A DNA stretch of 64,000 bases, from the NCBI GenBank assembly GCA_017651645.1, contig JAGCCO010000029.1:27058-91057 (forward strand), written 5' to 3'. Both the position numbers and the translations under genes were made by a program. The notes beneath the pieces are model-generated. The model made no database searches, was not told the DNA's origin, and was given only the letters and a program-made list of their open reading frames with translations. The stretch is from Bacteroidales bacterium (GTDB lineage Bacteria; Bacteroidota; Bacteroidia; Bacteroidales; F082). The stretch's first letter is position 1, and every line of letters begins with the position of its first letter. This document shows, one piece after another, positions 49,543 to 57,648 of this stretch.

Positions 49543-49851
49543 ATGATAAAAAAAGAATTAGCGCGGGAAATATATAATATTTACTCGCAAATTGAAACGT
49601 GCGACAAACTTATCGCAGATTTGGAAGGGTTTGTAAAAGCGTGCGACGGAAACGTCCCCGACTTAATCGACAAAGACTATTGCAGTTATGGTTCTATTCA
49701 AATTAGCATACCATATTTTGACAAAGGAAAATTTAAAACCGACGGCGGGGCGCGTTTGTTCAATATAAACTATTCGCTTGCGCTAAAAGTTATAAAATCG
49801 CACAAAAGAACGTTGAAAAACTTACTAAAAAAATTGGATGAAGAGTTATGA
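49543..49851 (+). CDS. hypothetical protein, 102 aa
   Basis: Helical ends (IYNIYSQIETCDKLIADLEG and IKSHKRTLKNLLKKLDEEL) flank a strand-rich middle. It is more AT-rich than its neighbours. It overlaps the next gene by 4 nt. Unrecognised. Confidence 0.65.
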   Translation: MIKKELAREIYNIYSQIETCDKLIADLEGFVKACDGNVPDLIDKDYCSYGSIQISIPYFDKGKFKTDGGARLFNINYSLALKVIKSHKRTLKNLLKKLDEEL

Positions 49852-50132
49852 GCGAAACAAACGAAGAAAAAGCAAGAGTGTTAAGTAACAAAGGTATTCT
49901 TGGTGTTTACATTCGTACAGATTTGGGGGTACTCGCTACGGAAGAATCCAAAAATAGGCTATCGATATATGGTGCTTGTATGGAAGCGATGGAATGGAAG
50001 GACAAAGAACTGAAAAACTATCTCGACGAACTTCTTGCCAAGTTAAACGCTTGCGAGAAAGATAGAACACGGGAAGCGACCATTGTTGAGATTATCAAAG
50101 GACATTTTTTTAAAAACGTTGATTTAATATGA
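49848..50132 (+). CDS. hypothetical protein, 94 aa
   Basis: Mostly helical (CMEAMEWKDKELKNYLDELL). It shares the EAMEWKDKEL/EMAQWKDEQF pattern with the next gene, so the two may be distant relatives. Overlaps on both sides by 4 nt. Confidence 0.65.
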   Translation: MSETNEEKARVLSNKGILGVYIRTDLGVLATEESKNRLSIYGACMEAMEWKDKELKNYLDELLAKLNACEKDRTREATIVEIIKGHFFKNVDLI

Positions 50133-50488
50133 AACACATATCAAACCAAGAAAAAGCCACCGAAATTGCAGCCGAGCGCAAGCGACTCTATTTTGACAGC
50201 GACGGGCTAATTATCAATTCCGAAGTAGAATGCTATGCGGCAGCCGAAGAAATGGCACAATGGAAAGACGAGCAATTTGCGCAAGAGAAAAAAGAAATAG
50301 ACGAACAATGGAAACGCTTAATGGCAGAAAGCAAGTCAATAGGAGTTGACCTTTTGCAACGTAAAGAAGAACAAATGATTGACAAGGCTTGCGAAGCATT
50401 TTGCAAATGTGAATGTTGTGGTGATTGTGGTGAACATAAAACAAATTGCATAATATTAGGTGAATTTAAACAAGCGATGAAAGGATAA
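50129..50488 (+). CDS. cysteine-cluster early protein, 119 aa
   Basis: The C-terminal 30 residues carry CKCECCGDCGEHKTNCI, a dense cysteine/histidine cluster likely to bind zinc. The N-terminal part is helical and charged and contains EEMAQWKDEQF, similar to its upstream neighbour. Function unknown. Confidence 0.7.
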   Translation: MKHISNQEKATEIAAERKRLYFDSDGLIINSEVECYAAAEEMAQWKDEQFAQEKKEIDEQWKRLMAESKSIGVDLLQRKEEQMIDKACEAFCKCECCGDCGEHKTNCIILGEFKQAMKG

Positions 50489-50495
50489 TAGAATT

Positions 50496-50822
50496 ATGAG
50501 AACAAAACTTGTTAACAAAGACCCGTTCAGCAATGCAACGGAACTGATGATGTTTGAGGCTAACAACTGCGACCTATGTATCAAGGCGAGTTTGCCGAGA
50601 CCCGACGGGACGTACACCAACGCCGACGACAACAATATGCCAAACCGCTGCGCTATTCAGCGGGATTTCACAATGCGGATGTTCACAGACAAACCAATCT
50701 CGCAACATACGCTCGATGTCTGCACCAATTATATAATAAAGGGGACGCAATGCCCCTATCTGCAAATGACAAGAAGCAAACCCCGACAAGCCGAACCCGC
50801 AGAGCAAACAAAACTTTTTTAA
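50496..50822 (+). CDS. hypothetical protein with zinc-ribbon-like cysteines, 108 aa
   Basis: Cysteines C28 and C31 (NNCDLCIK) plus later ones (PNRCAIQRDF and TQCPYLQ) suggest a metal site. It ends in QTKLF. It resembles small proteins seen in Bacteroidales phages. Last gene before an internal promoter. Confidence 0.65.
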   Translation: MRTKLVNKDPFSNATELMMFEANNCDLCIKASLPRPDGTYTNADDNNMPNRCAIQRDFTMRMFTDKPISQHTLDVCTNYIIKGTQCPYLQMTRSKPRQAEPAEQTKLF

Positions 50823-50839
50823 AAAAAATTAAAAAAATG

Positions 50840-50871
50840 TTTGCAGAATTAAAAATTGTGTTTATATTTGC
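50840..50871 (+). promoter_or_regulatory. strong early promoter
   Basis: TTTG (50840-50843), 19 nt, TATATTTGC (50863-50871). The upstream run (TTAAAAAAATGTTTGCAGA) is nearly identical to those before 47637 and 57342. Confidence 0.85.
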
Positions 50872-50898
50872 ATTGTCAAACATTAAAACATTAAAGCA

Positions 50899-51120
50899 AT
50901 GAACCGCAAAAGAGAACACAAAGAAACAACAGTCGAGAAAATCAAACGGCTGAGAATGAAAAGAGCCGCCATTCGGCAAGACCTTAGAGAGTTTGGCGAA
51001 ATGCCCGACTTGGACGAGGACGAAAAAAGAGAACTCGCATGGTTAGAAGACATCGAAGAAAAATACGATGAAGCCGCCACGGAGATATGGGAAGAAAAAC
51101 GTAGGGGGCTGTTGAACTGA
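50899..51120 (+). CDS. hypothetical charged protein, 73 aa
   Basis: Very charged coiled-coil-like protein (VEKIKRLRMKRAAIRQDL, then acidic EDEKRELAWLEDIEEKYDEA). It has the recurring ACATTAAAGCAATG leader right after the promoter. Unrecognised. Confidence 0.65.
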   Translation: MNRKREHKETTVEKIKRLRMKRAAIRQDLREFGEMPDLDEDEKRELAWLEDIEEKYDEAATEIWEEKRRGLLN

Positions 51121-51147
51121 GAGTTGTGGTAAAAATGTACGAATGAT

Positions 51148-51537
51148 ATGGAAGCGAGAGAGTTAATGGTTGGCGATTGGGTGTTTGAAAAGAGCAGCGG
51201 AAACCCCGTCGAAGTAACTTTGGAAATAATGGGCTACTGCACAATCTATTCGAACGAGCATTACGAGCCTATTCCGCTGACCGCTGAAATATTGCAAAAA
51301 AATGGGTTTAATAAAATTGATGAAAATACGTACTCCTTTAGAAGATGTTGTGGCGACGGAGAAATAAAAATAAGGGTTATAGACTTGACTTGCGGAGAGT
51401 GGGAGTTGTATGCGATGGATTACGACAAATATAGCGACACTCGCATATCATTCAGTAATGAACAATCCTTTTTAAAGGTTCACGAACTGCAACACGCATT
51501 AAAATTATGTGGAATCGATAAAGAAATAAAGTTATGA
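51148..51537 (+). CDS. conserved Bacteroidales mobile-element protein, 129 aa
   Basis: The pattern LMVGDWVFEKSSGNPVEV, IPLTAEILQKNGFNKID and VHELQHALKLCGIDKEIKL matches a small-protein family I associate with Bacteroidales phages and conjugative elements. Its role is unknown. Its stop overlaps the next start. Confidence 0.7.
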   Translation: MEARELMVGDWVFEKSSGNPVEVTLEIMGYCTIYSNEHYEPIPLTAEILQKNGFNKIDENTYSFRRCCGDGEIKIRVIDLTCGEWELYAMDYDKYSDTRISFSNEQSFLKVHELQHALKLCGIDKEIKL

Positions 51538-51875
51538 TTATGATGGAAGAATTACTAAAAATCATTAACTACTACGGCGAGAAAAACCAAATCCGAAAAC
51601 TTGCCGAGGAGCAGTACGAACTTAACGAAGCGTTGTTTGAGCGTTTCGTCCACGGGCAAGACGAGTTCAGTATCTATGATGATGACGAAAAGGAAGCGTG
51701 GGAATACGACAAGAACATACTTGACGGACACATCGAGGAAGAGATTGCTGACAACCTTGTCATTATACGTCAGTTCGTAGCCTTGTACGGGCTTGACATG
51801 GTGCGGATAGAAGATATTGTCCGCAAGAAGATTGAGCGTCAACTCGAACGAATGAAGAATCTTGATGAAAGATAA
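51534..51875 (+). CDS. MazG-like nucleotide pyrophosphohydrolase, 113 aa
   Basis: All-helical protein with the MazG metal motif: E25, E26 and E29 in LAEEQYELNEAL, and E70 and D73 in EEEIADNLVIIRQ. Such enzymes hydrolyse NTPs, dNTPs or (p)ppGpp-related substrates and are common in phages. The insert between motifs is acidic (QDEFSIYDDDEKEAW). The ATG at 51534 overlaps the previous stop; ATG 51543 is possible. Confidence 0.75.
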   Translation: MIMMEELLKIINYYGEKNQIRKLAEEQYELNEALFERFVHGQDEFSIYDDDEKEAWEYDKNILDGHIEEEIADNLVIIRQFVALYGLDMVRIEDIVRKKIERQLERMKNLDER

Positions 51876-51879
51876 GAAC

Positions 51880-52059
51880 ATGGAAAAGGTAAAGAAAATA
51901 ATCATCACGAACGAAGCCCCGAACATAGGGTTCGAGTTCAACAGCGCGGACGGGCATATTCTTGATTGGAATACGCTGTCCCGTGCGGAGCAGACGAAAG
52001 TGCTGAACGTTTTGGCCAAAGGCTATCATTTTTTTAAAGAACACCTAAAAAACGAATAG
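51880..52059 (+). CDS. hypothetical protein, 59 aa
   Basis: Begins MEKVKKIIITNEAPNIGF, 4 nt after the MazG-like gene; ATG 51865 is an alternative start. A C-terminal helix (QTKVLNVLAKGYHFFKEHL) closes it. Unrecognised. Confidence 0.6.
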   Translation: MEKVKKIIITNEAPNIGFEFNSADGHILDWNTLSRAEQTKVLNVLAKGYHFFKEHLKNE

Positions 52060-52062
52060 GAT

Positions 52063-52209
52063 ATGAAAAAGTATTACATTGATTACAGAGACAAGGGCGG
52101 CGAATTATGCCACGTATGGTGCGAAGCCGACTCGCCCGAAGACGCTGAGCGGTTCGTCCGCAGCGAGTATTGGGATGTTGACGAGATTATTAACATTAGC
52201 GAAGGATAA
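52063..52209 (+). CDS. small protein, 48 aa
   Basis: MKKYYIDYRDKGGELCHVW followed by a DSPEDAERFV helix forms a compact beta-alpha-beta pattern. It is packed 3 nt after and 2 nt before its neighbours. Unrecognised. Confidence 0.65.
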   Translation: MKKYYIDYRDKGGELCHVWCEADSPEDAERFVRSEYWDVDEIINISEG

Positions 52210-52211
52210 CC

Positions 52212-52436
52212 ATGGCAAATGTAAAAGAACTACTGATGGCTAAATTCAAGGCGATGGCATTGCTGACATTCACAGCCGAGAAGTTGCTTCAAGATGAGAT
52301 TGAGGCACGGATGAAAGCCAAGCAACACATCACAGAAGATGAGTACATGACACTTATAGCCGAGCGGATGATTGACATAATGGCAAACACCGCCCCCGAT
52401 TTATTAGCCGAAGAAGCGGGATTGTGTGATGGATAA
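52212..52436 (+). CDS. hypothetical helical protein, 74 aa
   Basis: Two long helices (MAKFKAMALLTFTAEKLLQD and YMTLIAERMIDIMANTAPDL). It overlaps the next gene by 8 nt. Unrecognised. Confidence 0.65.
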   Translation: MANVKELLMAKFKAMALLTFTAEKLLQDEIEARMKAKQHITEDEYMTLIAERMIDIMANTAPDLLAEEAGLCDG

Positions 52437-52767
52437 GGGTTACAGCACACAAGAGGACTATGAGTTGTGGCTAAGGATAAAAGACAATCCCGACTACGAC
52501 TTGGACGGGCTGCCGCCCGACCACCCCGCAAGAAAGGATAGAGCCGAGTTTCGCAAAAAGTGGGCGAAGCTGATGGCGAAAAACCAAAAGAAATACATAA
52601 AAGAACTGACAGAGAAAATCAAAAGAGAGTCGGAAGATAGGGGGTTACTGACAGCCTACACCCAATGGTTGAAGGTTTACGGCGTTCTTCCGAAGGATTT
52701 TGAGACCGAACACACGGTAAACAACTTTTTAAAAGTACACGAGATAGAAAAAAGGAGGGCGAAATGA
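52429..52767 (+). CDS. hypothetical protein, 112 aa
   Basis: Strongly charged protein (LPPDHPARKDRAEFRKKWAK) with helical C-terminal half. The ATG at 52429 is preferred over GTG 52426. Overlaps the next start by 4 nt. Unrecognised. Confidence 0.65.
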   Translation: MDKGYSTQEDYELWLRIKDNPDYDLDGLPPDHPARKDRAEFRKKWAKLMAKNQKKYIKELTEKIKRESEDRGLLTAYTQWLKVYGVLPKDFETEHTVNNFLKVHEIEKRRAK

Positions 52768-53204
52768 GCGTGGAATTTCATCTTTTAGAGTGCTTCGACT
52801 TGGAAAAGTACAAGACGGGCAAGTATGACGTAGTGACCCGTAGCGGCAGACCCGTTAGAATTATCTGCACGGATGTTGTAGCGCAAGACGAGTTCACCGT
52901 GGCGGGGCTTGTAAAGGAAGGAGATGGCTTTGAAGTGATACGGCTGTTCAACATAGAAGGTAGGTACTTGCCGTATAATACCAACTACTTTATAAAGCCT
53001 ATAGGAGTGTACCGCCCCGAAAGCGAATACGACCTTTTCCTTTCCGCCAAGCAGACTCTCACACCCGCAGAAGTGAAGATGTGCAGAATTATGTACGGGG
53101 AAGTGACCGCACTATCAGCCGAACAGATAGACCTTGTGAAACACAACACCAAGGTTATGAGAACAGCTTTTAAAGAACCAAGGATTTTAACAAAAGAACA
53201 ATGA
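52764..53204 (+). CDS. conserved mobile-element protein, 146 aa
   Basis: Residues 10-85 (KYDVVTRSGRPVRIICTDVV, then NIEGRYL) match a small beta-barrel-like domain frequent in Bacteroidales phages and islands; the C-terminal half is helical. Function unknown. Overlaps neighbours by 4 nt. Confidence 0.7.
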   Translation: MSVEFHLLECFDLEKYKTGKYDVVTRSGRPVRIICTDVVAQDEFTVAGLVKEGDGFEVIRLFNIEGRYLPYNTNYFIKPIGVYRPESEYDLFLSAKQTLTPAEVKMCRIMYGEVTALSAEQIDLVKHNTKVMRTAFKEPRILTKEQ

Positions 53205-53479
53205 AATGCAGAACCTATAAATGCAAGGCCGCTTGCTGTTACAATATTCCCTTCGAGAACGGGGAATTGGAAAAGTACAAGGACAAGATTGTCAACCCCG
53301 TGCTGACAACACTCAACTTGTTCGGTGCTGTGGTGCCGTTCACGGGAAAGGATTTGAAAAGTAACCGCTGCCCGTTTCTGCGGCAAGATTTAAAGTGTAA
53401 CATCTACGAGAACCGTCCCGACATCTGCCGAAAAATGGGGCTTGTCGAGCGAATGCCGTGCCAACACCTAAAGAAATGA
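53201..53479 (+). CDS. YkgJ-type cysteine cluster protein, 92 aa
   Basis: Cysteines C3, C8, C12 and C13 (CRTYKCKAACC), C57 (NRCPFL), then CNIYENRPDICR and a final CQHL follow the CxxCxxCC-type family (YkgJ), which binds zinc or an Fe-S cluster. Unknown role, often next to modification genes. Overlaps neighbours by 4 nt. Confidence 0.75.
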   Translation: MKCRTYKCKAACCYNIPFENGELEKYKDKIVNPVLTTLNLFGAVVPFTGKDLKSNRCPFLRQDLKCNIYENRPDICRKMGLVERMPCQHLKK

Positions 53480-53787
53480 ACAGAGAATTAACAACAGACA
53501 AGCTGCGAACACTCATGGACGGGTGTTTTTGGCAGCGCAGACACGCCCACGACCGACTCTGTGGGATTGTAAGAGAACTTGCAAGACACAAAGGGTTCGC
53601 CCGTTGGCGGGATTTCAGTGTCGTGTACGAGAACGAGTTCTGCCCCGTGGTCATTTTTCACGGCTTCGGAAGGCTTGCGTCCGTAACACTGCCCGCCTTT
53701 CAAACCTTGACACGGGAAGAGCTTATCGACATCCTTTCGCCATACATGACCCCGACACACTCGGGTATGTTAAAAGAAAAAATTTAA
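53476..53787 (+). CDS. hypothetical protein, 103 aa
   Basis: Basic, helical N-terminal half (CFWQRRHAHDRLCGIVREL) and a strand-rich second half. The ATG overlaps the previous stop. Last gene before the promoter at 53805. Unrecognised. Confidence 0.65.
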   Translation: MNRELTTDKLRTLMDGCFWQRRHAHDRLCGIVRELARHKGFARWRDFSVVYENEFCPVVIFHGFGRLASVTLPAFQTLTREELIDILSPYMTPTHSGMLKEKI

Positions 53788-53804
53788 AAAAATATTAAAA
53801 AAAG

Positions 53805-53836
53805 TTTGCAGAGTTAAAATAATGTTGTATGTTTGC
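53805..53836 (+). promoter_or_regulatory. strong early promoter for recombination genes
   Basis: TTTG (53805-53808), 19 nt, TATGTTTGC (53828-53836), preceded by the shared A-rich run. Confidence 0.8.
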
Positions 53837-53861
53837 AACGAAAATTTAAAAACAAAGAACA

Positions 53862-54077
53862 ATGAACAAGAACGAAGAGAAAACAGAAGACCGTCCGTTT
53901 ATGACGATTAAAGAAGCCGCTAAGTACGTGCAACTTAGTCTCGGTACGGTTTACAACTACGTCCACTTTAATAAGATACCTTATTGGCGGACGAAAACGG
54001 GTCGTGCGGTTTTCCGCAAGGAAGACTTGGACGCATGGATGTTATCGGAGCGTGTTGACCCAATGCCGATAGTTTAA
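53862..54077 (+). CDS. excisionase-like HTH protein, 71 aa
   Basis: MTIKEAAKYVQLSLGTVYNY, then PYWRTKTGRAVFRKEDLDAW, is the winged HTH of the MerR/Xis (HTH_17) family. No integrase was found, so it more likely regulates transcription or replication than excision. It is a candidate ligand of the palindromic operators. First gene after its promoter. Confidence 0.8.
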   Translation: MNKNEEKTEDRPFMTIKEAAKYVQLSLGTVYNYVHFNKIPYWRTKTGRAVFRKEDLDAWMLSERVDPMPIV

Positions 54078-54105
54078 CAGTTTATTAACATTAAAATTTA
54101 AAGCA

Positions 54106-54756
54106 ATGGAAGCAGAAACAAAAAGGGTGTTCGATGAGTTGTTCAATGTCAATGTCAACGGACACACAGAGGAAAAAAAAGGCGGTGAAGGAAAAACACT
54201 AACCTATCTATCTTGGTGCTACGCTTGGGCTGAGGTAAAAAAACGCTACCCCGACGCTCAGTACGAGATTGAGAAATTCAATGGTATTCCCTATGTCTTT
54301 GACCCGAACACGGGCTACATGGTTTACACAAAAGTAACCATCGAAGGTGTGACACACGAAATGTGGCTACCCGTAATGGATAGCAACAACAAGGCTATGA
54401 AGGCCGAGCCGTACCAAATCCAAACCAAGTACAAGACTATCCAAGTGAACGCGGCCACGATGTTTGAAGTCAACAAGGCCATCATGCGCTGTTTGGTTAA
54501 GAACCTTGCCATGTTCGGATTGGGCTTGTATATCTATGCGGGTGAAGACCTACCCGAAGGCGAAGCGGAAGACGCTAAGATTGCCGTCGAACTCGAACTC
54601 GAGACCGCCAAGAACAGCGTTAAGAACGCCACCTCGTCAGCGGAAGTGAAAAGACTGTGGGAGCAAGATTTCGCCCACCTTCAAGGCAATGCCGACTTTA
54701 AGGCGTTGGTTATCAAGTGCGGCACAGAGTTGAAAAACAAAGAGTCAAACCAATAA
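54106..54756 (+). CDS. single-strand annealing protein (Sak/DUF1071-like), 216 aa
   Basis: Predicted recombinase that anneals ssDNA. GKTLTYLSWCYAWAEVKKRY and the ATMFEVNKAIMRCLVKNLAM block, with GLGLYIYAGEDLP, match the DUF1071 branch of the Rad52-like annealing proteins. The C-terminal 60 residues are a helical, acidic extension. The exonuclease at 55853 completes a Red-like pair. It carries the recurring AAAGCAATG leader. Confidence 0.8.
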   Translation: MEAETKRVFDELFNVNVNGHTEEKKGGEGKTLTYLSWCYAWAEVKKRYPDAQYEIEKFNGIPYVFDPNTGYMVYTKVTIEGVTHEMWLPVMDSNNKAMKAEPYQIQTKYKTIQVNAATMFEVNKAIMRCLVKNLAMFGLGLYIYAGEDLPEGEAEDAKIAVELELETAKNSVKNATSSAEVKRLWEQDFAHLQGNADFKALVIKCGTELKNKESNQ

Positions 54757-54768
54757 AAACTTAAAGCA

Positions 54769-55440
54769 ATGGAAATGCAAATTTCAAAAACATTTGACTA
54801 CGAGCGGTTTAAGTTTTTGAAAACTAACCGAGTAGTGAGAAACACCAACCAACTGAAACAAAGTATCTTACAATGTGACCTTACGTACTGCAATCCGATT
54901 AAGGTTACAAAGAACTTTGAAATCATTGACGGGCAGAACCGATTTACCGTGTGCAAGGAGTTGAAAAAGCCAATCTACTACACGATAATCGACACGGACA
55001 GCGTTGATGTCAACGAAGCCATCACAATCCTTAACACAGCGCAAAGGACGTGGAAACTCGACGACTATCTGCACAAGTACGTGGCCGAAGGCAAACCCAA
55101 CTACATAGAGTTTATGAAGTTCTTGGACTACCACGGGGTTAACAGAGCCTACTGCGGTGTTATGTCTATGGTTTTCTCGGGCAGCACCACGGACTACAAC
55201 AAGAAACTGAAATACGGCTTGCTTGGCGAAAAGTGGGACAAGGCGGACGATGTCATGCGTCTCATAACGTCAATGAGCAGTGATATTAGGCCGACAAGAA
55301 GTTTCATTGAGGCGTTCCTAACGTACTACAAGACACACACGGCGAAACAAGTAGAAAAACTGCGTAAGAAGATTATCGGGGTGCCGAATTTCGCTTGCAT
55401 ATCCGATTTTCTTACAGCATTCGACAAAATAGTAAGATAA
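54769..55440 (+). CDS. ParB/Srx-like protein, 223 aa
   Basis: Residues 10-75 (FLKTNRVVRNTNQLKQSI, PIKVTKNFEIIDGQNRF) have the ParB N-terminal fold with GQNRF in place of GERR. The rest is helical. It is unrelated in detail to the ParB-like protein at 35183. Likely DNA binding or nuclease. It follows the annealing protein by 12 nt and is followed by a terminator. Confidence 0.75.
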   Translation: MEMQISKTFDYERFKFLKTNRVVRNTNQLKQSILQCDLTYCNPIKVTKNFEIIDGQNRFTVCKELKKPIYYTIIDTDSVDVNEAITILNTAQRTWKLDDYLHKYVAEGKPNYIEFMKFLDYHGVNRAYCGVMSMVFSGSTTDYNKKLKYGLLGEKWDKADDVMRLITSMSSDIRPTRSFIEAFLTYYKTHTAKQVEKLRKKIIGVPNFACISDFLTAFDKIVR

Positions 55441-55446
55441 CTACGG

Positions 55447-55487
55447 GGGCAGCGAGGTCGGTGGTCTGTGCATGGGCTGCCCTTTTT
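55447..55487 (+). terminator. intrinsic terminator
   Basis: GGGCAGC (55447-55453) pairs with GCTGCCC (55476-55482), followed by TTTTT. Confidence 0.75.
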
Positions 55488-55501
55488 AAAAAACTAAAGC
55501 G

Positions 55502-55639
55502 ATGGATATAGTAACGAAATTCATAATCACGTGTTCTGTGGTCTTTGCCGTGGCGATTGTTGTCGCAATCCTTTGCCACAAGGCCGAGAAGAAGATTGAC
55601 GCAATGGATAACCTTAAAGACGTTGACAATGGGCGGTAA
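55502..55639 (+). CDS. small membrane protein, 45 aa
   Basis: MDIVTKFIITCSVVFAVAIV forms a single membrane helix with a charged C-terminal tail. It overlaps the next gene by 11 nt. Unrecognised; a membrane-targeted early protein. Confidence 0.6.
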   Translation: MDIVTKFIITCSVVFAVAIVVAILCHKAEKKIDAMDNLKDVDNGR

Positions 55640-55841
55640 AGAGTACAGACTGCGACAGATTGAGAAACGGCTTGACGAGATAATCGAAAACCCGAAGGAC
55701 GAGACTGTCGGCGACTACATAAAACTACAAAAAGAGTACAGCGAGTTGAAATACCAAATCGAAGCAGACGAGAACTTGCACAACAACAAGGACTACATGA
55801 AAACGCTGCGGGAAGCGGTTACAAAAGTGGTAACAATCTAA
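55629..55841 (+). CDS. hypothetical coiled-coil protein, 70 aa
   Basis: RLRQIEKRLDEIIENPKDET, then LQKEYSELKYQIEADENL, is a short coiled coil. It lies directly before the exonuclease gene and could be a partner of the recombination proteins. Unrecognised. Confidence 0.65.
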   Translation: MGGKEYRLRQIEKRLDEIIENPKDETVGDYIKLQKEYSELKYQIEADENLHNNKDYMKTLREAVTKVVTI

Positions 55842-55852
55842 TAATTAAGGAA

Positions 55853-56794
55853 ATGGAAGAAATAAAACTTAACAGACTGCCCGTCGAGTTTGACGAGGTT
55901 GAGCACACGTACACATTTGACAGTACAAGGCTTCGTGGCATTACGGGCATAATATCCGAATACGTTCTGCCCGAAAGGGGTGAGTTCATCGAGAAGATGA
56001 AAAGCACAATCCACCAAAGGGCAATTCTTGAAGCGGCCACCAAGCGCGGCCATGACACACATACGCAAGTGCAGATGATTGTTGAGGGCTACGGCTACAA
56101 CAACCCGTTCCCCGAAGTGAAGGATTTTTTCAAGAAGATGGCCGACACCAAGTTCATTGCGAGCGAGTACCTTGTTTCCGACTTGCACCACTTCGCAAGT
56201 TCTATCGACATCGTTGACTCGGAGTTGAACCTTTACGACATCAAGACGACAAGCAAACTCGACACCAAGTATCTGTCGTGGCAATTATCCATTTATGCGT
56301 ATCTCTTTGAAATGTGCAACCCAAAATTGAAGGTTAACAACCTATACGGGTGTTGGCTGCGTGACGGAAAAGCCCGTGTCGTTCGTGTTGACCGCATACC
56401 CGACGCTATTATCCAAGACCTACTCGCTGCCGCTGCTGACGGTCTGCCGTGGTCGAACCCGTTCGAGAAGGTAGAACTTTTTGCCCCGAAGGATTTGGCC
56501 GAAGTGCTGAAATTCGAGCGTCAAATGGCGCAAGTCGAGACCCGATACAAGCAAATGCAAGCGCAAGAGGCCGAAATGAAGGAAAGGATAAAAGAACTTA
56601 TGTCGGCTCACGGCATAGATAAGTGGACATCGCCAAGCGGGAAGCTGACATTCACGCTGACCCCGCCACACACACAAAGCCGCTTCGACACAACCAAGTT
56701 CAAGGCCGACCACAGCGACTTGTACGAAGAGTATTTGAAGGACGTTAACGTCAAGGCGAGTTTGACAATCAAAGTCAAAGACGAAAATGCGTAG
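55853..56794 (+). CDS. PD-(D/E)XK exonuclease (YqaJ/RecB-like), 313 aa
   Basis: Predicted dsDNA exonuclease. The nuclease core is around residues 115-145: SSIDIVDSELNLYDIKTTSK provides the Asp and the D-x-K pair, and SWQLSIYAYLFE the Q-x3-Y motif. The C-terminal 80 residues (MSAHGIDKWTSPSGKLTFT, then YEEYLKDVNVKASLTIKV) match the conserved tail of phage YqaJ-type nucleases. Works with the annealing protein. Confidence 0.85.
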   Translation: MEEIKLNRLPVEFDEVEHTYTFDSTRLRGITGIISEYVLPERGEFIEKMKSTIHQRAILEAATKRGHDTHTQVQMIVEGYGYNNPFPEVKDFFKKMADTKFIASEYLVSDLHHFASSIDIVDSELNLYDIKTTSKLDTKYLSWQLSIYAYLFEMCNPKLKVNNLYGCWLRDGKARVVRVDRIPDAIIQDLLAAAADGLPWSNPFEKVELFAPKDLAEVLKFERQMAQVETRYKQMQAQEAEMKERIKELMSAHGIDKWTSPSGKLTFTLTPPHTQSRFDTTKFKADHSDLYEEYLKDVNVKASLTIKVKDENA

Positions 56795-56924
56795 AGTCAT
56801 GCTTATTATCATTGTATCGCTGCTTATTCTTCCCGTCGCTGTCATAGACCATCTGCTGACACAGACCCGAAGAATAAGGGCGAGACTGCGGGAAAAAAGG
56901 CAATTCAAAAACGTAAGACCATGA
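56787..56924 (+). CDS. small membrane protein, 45 aa
   Basis: MRRVMLIIIVSLLILPVAVI is a single membrane helix followed by a basic tail (RRIRARLREKRQF). It overlaps the exonuclease stop by 8 nt and the next start by 4 nt. A second start at 56799 is possible. Unrecognised. Confidence 0.6.
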   Translation: MRRVMLIIIVSLLILPVAVIDHLLTQTRRIRARLREKRQFKNVRP

Positions 56925-57313
56925 GAACAATAGACGAAATCAAAAAGGAAGCCAACGAGTATCAAAAGATACTTGACAACGCACCGACCACCATCGACAA
57001 TGGCGACTTGCTTGTCGAGTACCTATGCGGACTGAACTATATTATCAGCCGCACGGGTGTAATGCTTGCCGAAGCTGTGAAACTGCGGGACACCGCAAGG
57101 AAGATGGTTTACGCCAACGACTTCGACCACGTCAAGAAACTGTCCGCGTCCATCGCTAAGGACTACGTGGCCAACAGTACGGCTGACGAGAACGCTCTTT
57201 ACACATGGATTGAGCAACTGAACAAGACCGCCAAGCACCAAGCCGACAATCTGCGGACGCAAGTAAGCTACGCTAAAGAGACGCTCAAACTGACTAAAAA
57301 CGGCTACGGCTAA
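56921..57313 (+). CDS. hypothetical recombination-region protein, 130 aa
   Basis: All-helical protein (IDEIKKEANEYQKILDNAP, then GVMLAEAVKLRDTARKMVY). Its position directly after the exonuclease suggests an accessory of the recombination module. Unrecognised. Followed by the promoter at 57342. Confidence 0.7.
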   Translation: MRTIDEIKKEANEYQKILDNAPTTIDNGDLLVEYLCGLNYIISRTGVMLAEAVKLRDTARKMVYANDFDHVKKLSASIAKDYVANSTADENALYTWIEQLNKTAKHQADNLRTQVSYAKETLKLTKNGYG

Positions 57314-57341
57314 AAAACATTTAAAAAAAAATAAAAAAATG

Positions 57342-57372
57342 TTTGCAGATTTAAAAAATGTCGTATATTTGC
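57342..57372 (+). promoter_or_regulatory. strong early promoter (complete view)
   Basis: TTTG (57342-57345), 18 nt, TATATTTGC (57364-57372). The same promoter is seen truncated at base 1. Confidence 0.85.
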
Positions 57373-57399
57373 AGTGTCAACTTTTAAAAATATGTTGTT

Positions 57400-57645
57400 A
57401 TGAACTACAAAGAACTACACAAAATCACGTGCGAGTGCGAACACCTTGAGATGGCACTTGAAGACCTATGCGCGGACACACCGAGAACGGATGTGCTGAG
57501 TTACCACGATGGTTCGACTTACCCGACCGACTACGAGTTACACTTCACAAGTGCGGACGCAAGAGAGCACATTTGCGAAGCAATCAAGGCCGAGTTGCGG
57601 GAAAAGACCAAGGTACTGAAAGATTTTATCAATGAGGGGGCTTAG
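57400..57645 (+). CDS. hypothetical early protein, 81 aa (second copy of 55-300)
   Basis: Identical to the gene at 55-300. This copy shows the complete promoter at 57342-57372. Confidence 0.75.
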   Translation: MNYKELHKITCECEHLEMALEDLCADTPRTDVLSYHDGSTYPTDYELHFTSADAREHICEAIKAELREKTKVLKDFINEGA

Positions 57646-57648
57646 GTT

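Noticed and set aside
1..57345. Integrase or other lysogeny enzyme
   Set aside because: No tyrosine or serine recombinase, transposase or CI-like repressor was recognised; the Xis-like HTH alone does not prove temperate life.
1..57345. CRISPR array, diversity-generating retroelement or insertion sequence
   Set aside because: No evenly spaced repeats with unique spacers, no reverse transcriptase, and no transposase or terminal inverted repeats were seen.
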